Part shown: positions 1 to 8,016 of the stretch, one piece after another | Layout of the letters: each line of letters starts with the position of its first letter | Position numbering within the stretch: position 1 is the first letter of the stretch | DNA from: Oleiharenicola lentus | Lineage (GTDB): Bacteria > Verrucomicrobiota > Verrucomicrobiia > Opitutales > Opitutaceae | Assembly: GCF_004118375.1 (NCBI RefSeq) | Contig: NZ_SDHX01000001.1 | Span: forward strand, 1,925,693 to 1,989,692 | Reading direction: 5' to 3' | Length of the DNA stretch: 64,000 nt | Program-made: the position numbers and the translations under genes | The notes under the pieces: model-generated | The model's database searches: none | Told to the model about the DNA's origin: nothing | What the model saw: only the letters and a program-made list of their open reading frames with translations

Positions 1-1
1 C

Positions 2-2305
2 GGCAAAGCCGTGAAGCCCGAGAAGGCCAATGGCGTGAAGTTCGAAATGTTCGTCTTCGACGCGCTGCCCTTTGCGAGGAACTCCATCGTCATCGAGACG
101 GCGCGCGCCGACGATTTCAGCCCGGTGAAAAATGCCGAGGGCGTGGACTCGCCCAAGACCTGCCGCGAGGACCAGATGCGCCAATGGGCCCGCTGGCTCC
201 AAGCCGCCGGTGCCGTGGTCGAGACCGATGCCACCGGCCTGCCCAAGGCCACCCTGGAGATCTCGCCGCTTTTTGGTTACGATCCGGAAACCTTCGCCCA
301 ACGCTGGAACGCCCTCGCCCCCAAGCCCGCCATCGCGTCAGGTCTCTTCCTTCCCATGACCACCACCGACCAGATCGCCGCCGCCGTGAAGAACGGCCAG
401 TTGCTCAGCACCGCCGCCGATAATCTCAAGGCTTGGCTCGACGCCGGCCTGCCCGCTTGGGCGGAGCAAAGCCTCCACGAACTCATCGCGCGCGGGGAGT
501 GGAGCGAGCTGAACGACCGTTTTTACCGCTACCTCGAGTTCGGCACCGGCGGCATGCGCGGCCGCACCATCGGCGTGAAGACCGCCGCGGCCGAGACCGG
601 CGCGCTCTCGGGTCAGGGCTCGCCCGAACACGCCAACGTCGGCAGCAATCTGCTCAACGACTTCACGCTCCTGCGCGCCGTTATCGGTCTGCACCGCTAC
701 GTCGCGAACTATCTCGCGGGACAGGGCAGCGCGGCCAAGCCCCGCCTCGTGATCGCCCACGACGTGCGGCATTTCTCGCGTCACTTCTGCGAGCTGGCGG
801 CCTCGACCTGGACCCAACTCGGCGGTGAGGCACTGATCTTCAACGGCCCGCGCTCGACTCCACAGCTGAGCTTTTCAGTCCGTCACTTCAAGGCCCACAC
901 CGGCGTGGTCATCACGGCGAGCCACAATCCGCCGCACGACAACGGCTTCAAGGCCTACTTCGTGGATGGCGCGCAGGTCACGCCACCGCACGACAAGGGC
1001 ATCGTAAGCGAGGTGGACAAGGTCTCGCTCGCCGAGACCAAGCAGTTCCTCGATAAGAACCTCGCCGGCGTCACCACCCTCGGCAGCGAGGCCGACGACG
1101 CCTATCTCGCCGTCGCGGCGCAGGCGGTGATCGACGCGGACCTGCTCCGCAAGTCGGACCTCAAGGTCGTTTATACGAACATCCACGGTGTCGGTGGCGT
1201 TTCGACCGTACCGGCGCTCATTCATGCCGGCGTGCATGTGACCGAGGTGAAGGAGCAATCGGCCTTCGACGCCCGGTTCCCGACCGTCAAGTCGCCCAAC
1301 CCCGAGAACGCCGAGGCGCTCGCGCTGGGCGTGGCGCTGGCCGACAAGGAGGGCATTGACGTGGTGATGGCCACCGATCCCGACAGCGATCGCGTGGGCG
1401 TGGCCGTGCGCAACAAAGCCGGCAAGATGGAGCTGCTGACCGGCAACCAGGTCGGCGCGCTGCTCGCCGACTACCGCATCGGCAAATACAAGGAGCTCGG
1501 CTGGATTCCAAAGGAGGGCACGCAGGCCGCCTGCCTCGTGAAGACCTTCGTCACGACCCCGCTGCAGGACGCCATCGGCAAGGGCCACGGCGTGAAGGTC
1601 ATCAACACGCTCACCGGCTTCAAGTGGATCGCGGCCAAGATGCGCGGCTACGAGGAGAAGCTGGCCAAAGCCATGGGGCCCGGCTTCAGCTACGACGGCA
1701 CGCCGTTCCGCGAGCGCGCCGCGCTGCTGCAGAAGCACAGCACGTTCTATCTGTTCGGCACCGAGGAAAGCTACGGCTACCTGCCCAACGACTCGCTGCG
1801 CGACAAGGACGGCAACTCCGCCTGCCTGATGTTCGCCGAGGTCTGCGCGTGGGTTAAGTCGCGCGGCCTGACTGTGCCGGAATATCTCGACGAGATCTAC
1901 CTGCGCTACGGCTTCTTCCTCGAGGGCGTGATCAACATCTACTACGAGGGCGCGAGCGGCGCCGCGAAGATCAAGCGCATCCTCGATACATATCGCGCGA
2001 GCCCGCCGACGGCCTTTGGCGATACGAAGGTCACGCGCTTCCAGGACTTCGGCCGTGAGAAGTTCTTCGACGCCGACAACGAGCAGATTCCCTCGCAGGA
2101 CCTCTACATCGTCACGCTGGCCAACGGCTACTCGTTTGCCGCGCGCGGCTCCGGCACCGAGCCGAAGATGAAGTTCTACCTCTTCGCCTCCGGTCCGGTA
2201 TCGTCTGCCGCCGACCTGCCCGCCGCCAAGGCCAAGACCCGCGCCACGCTCGACGCCCTCAAAGCGCTGATCGAGGCCGACGCCCGCAAGCGTGCCGAGG
2301 GTTGA
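2..2305 (+). CDS. UDP-GlcNAc pyrophosphorylase / phosphohexomutase fusion, 5' partial
   Basis: The reading frame is open at the window edge, so the N-terminus is missing. Numbered from the GTG at 11, residues 1-75 match the C-terminal end of eukaryote-type UDP-N-acetylhexosamine pyrophosphorylases (KFEMFVFDALPFA followed by the segment with EGVDSPKTCREDQ). Residues from about 115 form a complete alpha-D-phosphohexomutase of the phosphoglucomutase/phosphomannomutase superfamily: active serine in TASHNPPHDNGF (Ser304), metal loop DPDSDR (about residue 456), sugar loop GTEESYGY and phosphate loop RGSGTEPK. One polypeptide would therefore interconvert hexose-6-P and hexose-1-P and then activate hexose-1-P with UTP. 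No stop codon separates the two parts. The neighbouring nag genes fit an amino-sugar role. The preferred sugar (Glc, GlcN, GlcNAc, Man) cannot be read from the sequence. Confidence 0.85.
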   Translation, partial: GKAVKPEKANGVKFEMFVFDALPFARNSIVIETARADDFSPVKNAEGVDSPKTCREDQMRQWARWLQAAGAVVETDATGLPKATLEISPLFGYDPETFAQRWNALAPKPAIASGLFLPMTTTDQIAAAVKNGQLLSTAADNLKAWLDAGLPAWAEQSLHELIARGEWSELNDRFYRYLEFGTGGMRGRTIGVKTAAAETGALSGQGSPEHANVGSNLLNDFTLLRAVIGLHRYVANYLAGQGSAAKPRLVIAHDVRHFSRHFCELAASTWTQLGGEALIFNGPRSTPQLSFSVRHFKAHTGVVITASHNPPHDNGFKAYFVDGAQVTPPHDKGIVSEVDKVSLAETKQFLDKNLAGVTTLGSEADDAYLAVAAQAVIDADLLRKSDLKVVYTNIHGVGGVSTVPALIHAGVHVTEVKEQSAFDARFPTVKSPNPENAEALALGVALADKEGIDVVMATDPDSDRVGVAVRNKAGKMELLTGNQVGALLADYRIGKYKELGWIPKEGTQAACLVKTFVTTPLQDAIGKGHGVKVINTLTGFKWIAAKMRGYEEKLAKAMGPGFSYDGTPFRERAALLQKHSTFYLFGTEESYGYLPNDSLRDKDGNSACLMFAEVCAWVKSRGLTVPEYLDEIYLRYGFFLEGVINIYYEGASGAAKIKRILDTYRASPPTAFGDTKVTRFQDFGREKFFDADNEQIPSQDLYIVTLANGYSFAARGSGTEPKMKFYLFASGPVSSAADLPAAKAKTRATLDALKALIEADARKRAEG

Positions 2306-2315
2306 TTTCGTTTTC

Positions 2316-2336
2316 CGGGAGACCACCAATCTCCCG
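2316..2336. terminator. Hairpin between convergent genes
   Basis: A 7-bp perfect stem (CGGGAGA at 2316-2322, TCTCCCG at 2330-2336) with a 7-base loop lies in the 48-bp gap between the converging fusion gene and nagA. T-rich tracts flank it on both sides (cgtttt before, cgtttc after), so it could act in both directions. It is a short stem, and termination is an inference. Confidence 0.45.
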
Positions 2337-2353
2337 CGTTTCGAACGGCCGCT

Positions 2354-3316
2354 TCAGCAGCCCAAGTATTTCGCGATCCGCGCCGAGCAGGCGGAGCGGG
2401 CTTGGGCTGCGGTCCATCCGGTCATCGCAGCCACGTTTGCCGCCGCTTTGTCCATGGTGAGCGACGAACCGGCAAAATACCGGGTCTCGCCTGGTTGCCG
2501 CACGATGCCATCGGCGCCGACCTCGGTGACCAGATGGGCGATGCGGTAGCGGCCCGGCCCGGCCCCCGCAGCAGCCATCGCGTCGGTGGTGAACAGAACC
2601 TTGTCCGGCGGTTTGGCGCGGACGAAATTCCTGAGCACGTGGGGCGGGAGGTGGATGCCGTCCGGGATGAAGGCGGCGTAGAGTTCATCGCGGGCGAGCA
2701 GGCGCTGCACGATGTTGTCGTGCCGGTCCAGCTGCAGCGGCACGCCGTTGCCGAGATGCGTGCACAGGCTGAGGCCCGCTGTCACCGCGGCATCAATCTC
2801 GTCCGCGCTGGCGTTGGAATGGCCGATCGCAATCCGGACGCCCCGGGCCACGAGCTGCCGGATAAAAGCGGGGGAGCCGGGCCACTCGGGAGCGAGAGTC
2901 ATCAGCCGGATGCGGCCGCCGGAGGCCACCCAGAGCTGCTCGAACTCTGCGATGTCCGGCGCATGCATCCACTTCGGCTCGTGCGCGCCGCAGTAGCCGC
3001 GCTCGGGCAGGAGGTAGGGTCCTTCGAGATGATAACCCACAATGGTGCGCGCCAGCGTCGGGTGCCGGCGGAGTATACCCTCAATCCGCGCGAGCTTGAT
3101 GCAGAGCTGCGCGATGCTGTCGGTGATGAGCGTGAGTAGAATTCGGTCGGTGCCGTGGGCGTGCAGGGCGGCGACGGCCTGCGCGAGCTGGCGGGCGCTG
3201 AGGTCGGGCTGTTGGAAATCAACCCCGGCGAATCCGTTCACCTGCAGGTCGAAATAGCCCCGGGCCGCCTTGCTTTTTGGCGGCGTTTTCCGGGCGGTGG
3301 AGCGGCGGGGCGGCAT
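2354..3316 (-). CDS. nagA: N-acetylglucosamine-6-phosphate deacetylase
   Basis: A 320-residue amidohydrolase that removes acetate from GlcNAc-6-P. It carries the family landmarks in order: FDLQVNGFAGVDF near the start of the barrel, GYHLEGPY with the metal-binding Glu, IGHSNA, THLGNGVP and the catalytic-Asp segment TTDAMAAAG. It is shorter than typical NagA proteins (about 380 residues), because most of the N-terminal part of the small beta-sandwich domain is absent before FDLQVNG. The ATG overlaps the nagB stop as TGATG, so the two are translationally coupled. It is the last gene of the operon MFS-nagB-nagA and works after uptake, feeding GlcN-6-P to NagB. Confidence 0.88.
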   Translation of the reverse strand: MPPRRSTARKTPPKSKAARGYFDLQVNGFAGVDFQQPDLSARQLAQAVAALHAHGTDRILLTLITDSIAQLCIKLARIEGILRRHPTLARTIVGYHLEGPYLLPERGYCGAHEPKWMHAPDIAEFEQLWVASGGRIRLMTLAPEWPGSPAFIRQLVARGVRIAIGHSNASADEIDAAVTAGLSLCTHLGNGVPLQLDRHDNIVQRLLARDELYAAFIPDGIHLPPHVLRNFVRAKPPDKVLFTTDAMAAAGAGPGRYRIAHLVTEVGADGIVRQPGETRYFAGSSLTMDKAAANVAAMTGWTAAQARSACSARIAKYLGC

Positions 3317-4101
3317 CAGGAGGCGGGTTTCGCCGAGGTTTCAAGCAAGGTCGCCGAGTCGCGATCCAGAAAAAGTGCGGAGTCGGGATGCACGCGCAGG
3401 ATCGTTCCGGGGCAGGAGGAACCGACGGGAGCGGTGAGGGCTCCGCGCACAGCCTGGGCCTTGCGCGGTCCGGGCACGGTGCAGACGAGACTGCCGGCCC
3501 GGGCGAAGACCGGCACGGTGATCGTGATGGCGAGTCGGGGCACGGCCTCAAGGCGAGGGAAACAGCCATCGTTCACTTGCTGCTGCCGGCAGATCTCATC
3601 CATGGCGACGACCTTCGCTAGCACCGAGTCGGCAAAATCCGCGACCGGCGGATCGTTGAAAGCGATGTGACCGTTTTCACCCAGGCCCATGCCGATCACG
3701 TCAATGGGGGCCGCTCCGAGCAGTCCGGCGTAGCGGGCAGCTTCGGCCTCGGGCGACGGCGCCTCGCCGCGGATGAGGTGAAACTTCGCCACCGCCACGT
3801 GATCGAGCAAATGCCGGCGGAGATAGTGCCGGAAACTCTGGGGCGCGTCCTCCGTCAGGCCGACGTAGTCGTCCATGTGGAAAACCTCGACCCGCGACCA
3901 GAGGGCCGGGTCGCCGCGGGTCTCGGCGAGCAGCCCGGCGAAGAATTCATCCTGCGAAGGGGCGCAGCCGAAGATGACCCGGCAAAGGGGCTTGGTGGCC
4001 AGCACGTGGCGAACGCGATGCAGGAAATGGCGGGCCGAGGCGGTGCCCATCGCGACGCGCGTCGGATGGATCTCGGTCCGGGGCATGAGGGAGTGGGACA
4101 T
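3316..4101 (-). CDS. nagB: Glucosamine-6-phosphate deaminase
   Basis: A 261-residue protein that converts GlcN-6-P to fructose-6-P and ammonia. Family motifs are visible: FHMDDYVGL near residue 75, and MGLGENGHIAFNDP with the catalytic and substrate-binding residues in the middle of the protein. The start is set at ATG 4101, 11 bp after the transporter stop at 4113. An in-frame ATG five codons further in is an alternative. The same frame stays open far upstream, but that part lies over the transporter in the wrong frame and is not coding. It overlaps nagA by 3 bp, which fits a single transcript for amino-sugar breakdown. Confidence 0.88.
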   Translation of the reverse strand: MSHSLMPRTEIHPTRVAMGTASARHFLHRVRHVLATKPLCRVIFGCAPSQDEFFAGLLAETRGDPALWSRVEVFHMDDYVGLTEDAPQSFRHYLRRHLLDHVAVAKFHLIRGEAPSPEAEAARYAGLLGAAPIDVIGMGLGENGHIAFNDPPVADFADSVLAKVVAMDEICRQQQVNDGCFPRLEAVPRLAITITVPVFARAGSLVCTVPGPRKAQAVRGALTAPVGSSCPGTILRVHPDSALFLDRDSATLLETSAKPAS

Positions 4102-4112
4102 GAGCGGAGAGT

Positions 4113-5369
4113 TCAGGCGGAGGTGGGGGCGTCGGCTTCGGGCGGACGCTGGCTGATTTTTCCGATCAGCAATTTGACGCCGATCAGGGCGGAGAGATGC
4201 ATGAAGGCGGCCACCGCAAAAACCGGCGTGAACGACAGGTTTTGCACAGTCCAGCCGATGGCCGTCTGGGTGACGATGCCCATCACCCCACCGAGCGCCC
4301 CGGCGAGCCCGGTCACCGAACCGATGGCGTTGCTCGGAAGGATCTCGGCGGGCAAGGTCATGTTGGCCCAGGCGGCATGGCAGAACATCGCGAGGCTGAT
4401 GCAGGTGAGGGCAATGGCCGGCACGGTGGCGCGCGTGATCGAGAAACAGAGGACCGGCATGGCGAGCGAGGCCAGCAGCATGACCGACATGCGCGCGCGG
4501 TTGACGGTCCAGCCCAGCCGCACGAGGCGGTTCGGCACGAGGCCGCCGGCGATGTTGCCGAGTGCGAGCGCCACAAAGGGAATCCAGCTGAACTTGCCGA
4601 TGTCCTTCAGATCGAAGCCCTGGACCTCCTGGAGGTATTTGGGTGTCCAGAAGACAAAGAGGTAGGTGACCGGGTCCGTCAGCATGCGGGCAAACACGCA
4701 GGCCCAGGTGGCGCGCATACGCAGGATTTTTGACCACGCCAGCATCGGCACGGGTGGGGCCCCGGCCGCCCGGCCATCGAGAATCAGCGTCTTTTCCTCG
4801 TCCGACAGACGCGGGTGCTCCGGCGGGAGCCGATAGGCGAAATGCCACACGATCACCCAGAGGAAGCCCAGCCCGCCGGTGATGACAAAGGCCCAGCGCC
4901 AGCCGAGGGTGAGCGCGATCACGGAAACCACGGGAGCCGCCAGACCCGCGCCGATGGCGGTGCCGGCGTTGAAGAGGCCGACCGCGAGGGCCCGTTCGCG
5001 CATCGGGAACCACTCGGAGACAGCCTTCACGCCTGCCGGAAAGTTGGCCGGCTCGGTCGCGCCCAGCAGGAAACGGCAGGCGGCAAAATGGAAGGGACTG
5101 CGGGCGAAAAAATGCAGGATCGTCGCGATTGACCACCCGGTGACGAAGATCGAGAACGATTTTCGTGAGCCCAGCCAGTCCACGAGCCGTCCGCTCACCA
5201 GATACATCACGGTGTAACTCGCGAGGAAGGCCGACGTGATGTAGGAATACTCGATTGTCGTGAAGCCCAGCTCATCCTGGATCGTCTGCGCGAGCACCGA
5301 GAGCGCCTGCCGGTCGAGGTAGTTGAGTTCGGAGGCGAGCGCGAGCAGTGCCACGATATACCAGCGCAA
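4113..5369 (-). CDS. MFS transporter, anion:cation symporter type, in nag operon
   Basis: About 418 residues with 12 predicted membrane segments. It shows the first-helix signature of the ACS/hexuronate-type major facilitator family (LASELNYLDRQALSVLAQ) and the loop 2-3 motif GRLVDWLGSRKSF. It is the first gene of an operon with nagB and nagA, so an amino sugar or a related hexose derivative is the likely cargo; this is an inference from context. The start is uncertain. The codon at 5369 is TTG, immediately before helix 1, and no ATG or GTG lies in frame upstream. A non-standard initiation codon further upstream or a frameshift near 5370-5400 is possible. Confidence 0.82.
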   Translation of the reverse strand: MRWYIVALLALASELNYLDRQALSVLAQTIQDELGFTTIEYSYITSAFLASYTVMYLVSGRLVDWLGSRKSFSIFVTGWSIATILHFFARSPFHFAACRFLLGATEPANFPAGVKAVSEWFPMRERALAVGLFNAGTAIGAGLAAPVVSVIALTLGWRWAFVITGGLGFLWVIVWHFAYRLPPEHPRLSDEEKTLILDGRAAGAPPVPMLAWSKILRMRATWACVFARMLTDPVTYLFVFWTPKYLQEVQGFDLKDIGKFSWIPFVALALGNIAGGLVPNRLVRLGWTVNRARMSVMLLASLAMPVLCFSITRATVPAIALTCISLAMFCHAAWANMTLPAEILPSNAIGSVTGLAGALGGVMGIVTQTAIGWTVQNLSFTPVFAVAAFMHLSALIGVKLLIGKISQRPPEADAPTSA

Positions 5370-5464
5370 CCCGCGGATTTTGGAGGGACTCGAGGAAATG
5401 GTGCAGGGAGGTTGGGTGACTTGCCGGGCACCTCGACAACGAAATGACGGACCGGCGATTTTTC

Positions 5465-5482
5465 CGGATGAAATTTCATCCG
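5465..5482. promoter_or_regulatory. Perfect 18-bp palindrome, candidate operator
   Basis: CGGATGAAATTTCATCCG is a perfect inverted repeat without a spacer. It sits in the divergent region 5370-5571 between the nag operon (leftward) and the nucleoside-hydrolase-like gene (rightward). Its length, symmetry and place fit a binding site for a dimeric repressor such as a LacI or GntR protein. No regulator gene is adjacent. No second copy was noticed in the window, but none was systematically searched for. Confidence 0.5.
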
Positions 5483-5571
5483 CCCAAGGGAGCAGATCGC
5501 GGGGCGGACGCGGCGGCGCGGCCCGCGGTATTCACCGTTGTCCGAGGCACGCTCTTTGCTGTGTCCGCCGG

Positions 5572-6675
5572 ATGCGAAACCGGCTTTGGCTTCTGGGCTT
5601 TCTGCTTCCGCTGCTCGTAGCCGCGGCACCGCGGCGCAAGGTCATCATCGATCAGGACGCGTTTGGCCCGGGCGGACCGAACTTGCAGCCGATCCTGATG
5701 GTTCTCCAGTCGCCCGACGTCGAGGTGCTGGGCATCACGGTCGAGAGCGGCGACGGCTGGCAGAAGGAAAACGTCGCCCACACGCTCCGCATGCTGCAGC
5801 TGATCGGGCGTCCAGAGATTCCCGTGGTGCCGGGAGCGACGTTCCCGCTCGTGAATTCTGCCGAGGCGACCAAGCGCTGGGAAGCGCGCCACGGAAAACT
5901 TTTCTACAAGGGCGCCTGGACCGAAGTCTGGTCCAAGGAGGTGCTTGTGCGCCGGCCCGCGCCGCACGGACCGGAGGTGGTGCCGCCATTGGTGGAGGGT
6001 GAGCCAACGCTGAAGCCGGCGCACGAGACCGCGGCGGCGTTCCTCGTGCGCCAGGTGCGCGCGTTTCCCGGCGAGGTCAGCATTCTGGCCATGGGGCCGA
6101 TGACCAACCTGGCTTTGGCGCTTCGGCTGGACGACAGGTTTGCCGCCGGGGCGAAGGAACTCGTCTTCATGGGGGGCAGCTTCAACCCGCATCCGTCGGG
6201 CGACGGCTTCGGGCTTGAATACGCGCACACACCGCGGCTGGAGTTCAACTTTCGCTGGGACCCCGAGGCGGCGAGCCTCGTGCTTCGTGCGCCGTGGCGG
6301 CGGATCCTGCAGGTGCCGGTGGATCCGTCCACGCGGACGCGTTTCACGCCGGAGATGATGAAGCAGGTCTCCGCGGCGGAGACCCCGATCGCGCGCTACG
6401 TGGCAAGATGGGTCGAAAGTTTTCCGCTATGGGACGAAATCGCCGCCGCCGTATGGCTGGAGCCGTCCCTGGTCACCCGGCGAGAAAAACTGGCCGTCAG
6501 GGTGGACACTGACGGCGACGGAGCCGGCTATGGCAACACGCTCAGCTGGCCAGCCGGGCAGGGTCCGGGGCTCGGCGAGCGCGACGTCGAGGTCGTGTTC
6601 GCCGTGGACGTGCCGCGATTGGAGCGCCTGGTGGTCGAGCGGCTCACGAGCCCGGGGCCGACAGGGACAAAATAA
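5572..6675 (+). CDS. Exported nucleoside-hydrolase-like protein
   Basis: 367 residues starting at ATG 5572, where a signal peptide begins (MRNRLWLLGFLLPLLVAAA). The mature protein follows the inosine-uridine nucleoside hydrolase fold: N-terminal strand KVIIDQDAFGPGG, then GITVESGDGWQKENVAHTLR, EVSILAMGPMTNLALAL, ELVFMGGSF, and a C-terminal region with LWDEIAAAVWLEP. The classical calcium motif DTDxGxDD is replaced by DQDAFGPGG, so two of the usual aspartates are missing. It may belong to a subfamily with altered metal binding or another glycosidic substrate. It is divergent from the nag operon, and its 3' end overlaps the converging acetyltransferase by 32 bp. Confidence 0.75.
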   Translation: MRNRLWLLGFLLPLLVAAAPRRKVIIDQDAFGPGGPNLQPILMVLQSPDVEVLGITVESGDGWQKENVAHTLRMLQLIGRPEIPVVPGATFPLVNSAEATKRWEARHGKLFYKGAWTEVWSKEVLVRRPAPHGPEVVPPLVEGEPTLKPAHETAAAFLVRQVRAFPGEVSILAMGPMTNLALALRLDDRFAAGAKELVFMGGSFNPHPSGDGFGLEYAHTPRLEFNFRWDPEAASLVLRAPWRRILQVPVDPSTRTRFTPEMMKQVSAAETPIARYVARWVESFPLWDEIAAAVWLEPSLVTRREKLAVRVDTDGDGAGYGNTLSWPAGQGPGLGERDVEVVFAVDVPRLERLVVERLTSPGPTGTK

Positions 6676-7171
6676 ACAGTCGGCTCGGTTCCGCGTAGCC
6701 GGGTTGCTGGATGAAGTCTACGAAGTCGAAGCCGAGCTTGCCGAGGAGGTGGACGGAGGCGGGATTTTTGAAGGCGGTGAGCGCGTGCACGGTCGTGAGG
6801 CCGAATTTTTCGCGGGCGTAGCGCAGCACGGCGGTCGCGGCCTCGTGGGCGTAGCCTTGTCCGTGGAAACGGGCGAGCAGGGCGTAGCCGAGATCGGGAT
6901 GGGGCAGGAAGTCGCGCTGGAGCAGGCCGGCCATGCCGACCGGTGTGCCATCCTTCAGCGTCACCGCCCAGAGACCGAAGCCGTGTTTCGCATAGCTGGC
7001 CAACGGACCATTGTGCAGGTAGTGCTCCGCGCCTGCGAGGTCGCGCACGCCCTTGTCGCCGATGAACTCGATGAACGCCGGCTCGTTGAGCAGCTCCACG
7101 ATGAACGCCGCATCGGCGAGGGTGAACTCGCGGAGGATGAGGCGAGTGGACTGGAGGAACAGAGACACCAC
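6644..7171 (-). CDS. GNAT family N-acetyltransferase (RimJ/RimL-like)
   Basis: A 175-residue acetyl-CoA-dependent acetyltransferase. It begins STRLILREFTLADAAFIVELL as in RimJ/RimL proteins, has the acetyl-CoA loop region YALLARFHGQGYAHEAA, and ends with the typical NPASVHLLGKLGF segment, where a residue of the last helix orders the cofactor. The start is a GTG at 7171, with a second GTG one codon later. It converges on and overlaps the preceding gene by 32 bp. The substrate is unknown; members modify protein N-termini or small amines. Confidence 0.82.
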   Translation of the reverse strand: MVSLFLQSTRLILREFTLADAAFIVELLNEPAFIEFIGDKGVRDLAGAEHYLHNGPLASYAKHGFGLWAVTLKDGTPVGMAGLLQRDFLPHPDLGYALLARFHGQGYAHEAATAVLRYAREKFGLTTVHALTAFKNPASVHLLGKLGFDFVDFIQQPGYAEPSRLFILSLSAPGS

Positions 7172-7192
7172 GATTTTCTCAGCCAGCTAGTC

Positions 7193-7402
7193 CTACTTTT
7201 CGTCTCCCGGCGGACGCGTGCTGTCGGAAGCGGCGGTCTTCCGTTTGGCGGAGCCGATCATGAGTCCGATGAGGAAGCCAAATATCAGGCCGAGGGCGAA
7301 CTTGTCCGCCACGATGCCGATGAACCCGCCCACCATGGCGCCGAGAATTCCCCAATTGACGGGCTTGGCTGGACTCGAGGGAGGTGGTTGGGCAGGTTGC
7401 AT
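7193..7402 (-). CDS. Small membrane protein with glycine-rich hairpin
   Basis: A 69-residue protein. A proline-rich N-terminus is followed by two hydrophobic glycine-zipper segments (about residues 17-32 and 36-50, GAMVGGFIGIVADKF and GLIFGFLIGLMIG), then a charged C-terminal tail. This suggests a small inner-membrane protein with two short helices. It lies just upstream of the acetyltransferase on the same strand (21 bp) and may be cotranscribed. No family recognised. Confidence 0.55.
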   Translation of the reverse strand: MQPAQPPPSSPAKPVNWGILGAMVGGFIGIVADKFALGLIFGFLIGLMIGSAKRKTAASDSTRPPGDEK

Positions 7403-7491
7403 GGAGGGTGGGTTATTGCTGGCGATCGTTTCAAATGAGCCGCGACAGTTTCACTTCTGTCGCACCTCAAACCTGAATCTATTCTTTTCGT

Positions 7492-7791
7492 TCATACGCG
7501 CTTCACGTCGCCATCGATCTCAGCGAGCCCCGTCGCGGTCAGCAGCAAGCGCCAGTGGTCCAGCTGGTCTTTCGGGTGTAAAGTCGGATCTTGGGAATAC
7601 TCGACGCGTAGAATGCCGTCGTCGACCAAGCGATTGATCACGGTCGTTAAACGCTCATTCTCTTCGACGCTGGTGACGTCGATGTCGAGATGCTGCCGCG
7701 CCGCTTCAAACACTGGCTGCGGATCAAAGCTTCCTCCGCCGAAATATCCGCGCGTATTCAAATGCCGGAGGAAGTTCGCTTCCGCTTTCAT
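7492..7791 (-). CDS. Hypothetical 99-residue protein
   Basis: A soluble, mostly helical protein with a glycine stretch (GYFGGGSFDP) near residue 15-24 and a region resembling a small winged-helix domain: ENERLTTVINRLVDDGILRVEYS, then a basic/aromatic segment and TATGLAEIDGD at the end. No signal peptide and no catalytic motif seen. A DNA-binding or adaptor role is only a guess. Confidence 0.5.
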   Translation of the reverse strand: MKAEANFLRHLNTRGYFGGGSFDPQPVFEAARQHLDIDVTSVEENERLTTVINRLVDDGILRVEYSQDPTLHPKDQLDHWRLLLTATGLAEIDGDVKRV

Positions 7792-7947
7792 GAGATTCTT
7801 TGCCCAAGAGTGTTTTCGGCCTCATTGGTTTTTGTGGCCTGCTTCATGGTGGACACGGAAGGGTAATGGCATCCGCTTGGCAACGGTGCAGAATTTCTGT
7901 TCCGGCTTCGGCAGGCCCAGCGCGTTGAAGTCAACGCGCTCCGCCTC

Positions 7948-7977
7948 AAAAGAAAAAGGCGCGCCGGGTGGCGCGCC
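7948..7977 (-). terminator. Rho-independent terminator of the pdh operon
   Basis: Read on the minus strand, the 8-bp perfect stem GGCGCGCC (arms at 7970-7977 and 7958-7965, 4-base loop) is followed directly by TTTTTCTTTT (7957-7948). A second perfect hairpin (GCGGGGTG/CACCCCGC, 7989-8008) lies between it and the stop codon of the E2 gene, giving tandem structures at the operon end. Confidence 0.8.
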
Positions 7978-8016
7978 TGGGGGGAAATGCGGGGTGGGGG
8001 CACCCCGCCTCCATGT

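Noticed and set aside
4102-5136. N-terminal extension of nagB over the transporter gene
   Set aside because: The frame is open but out of phase with the MFS protein, rich in Arg and Pro, and without family similarity. NagB is complete from 4101.
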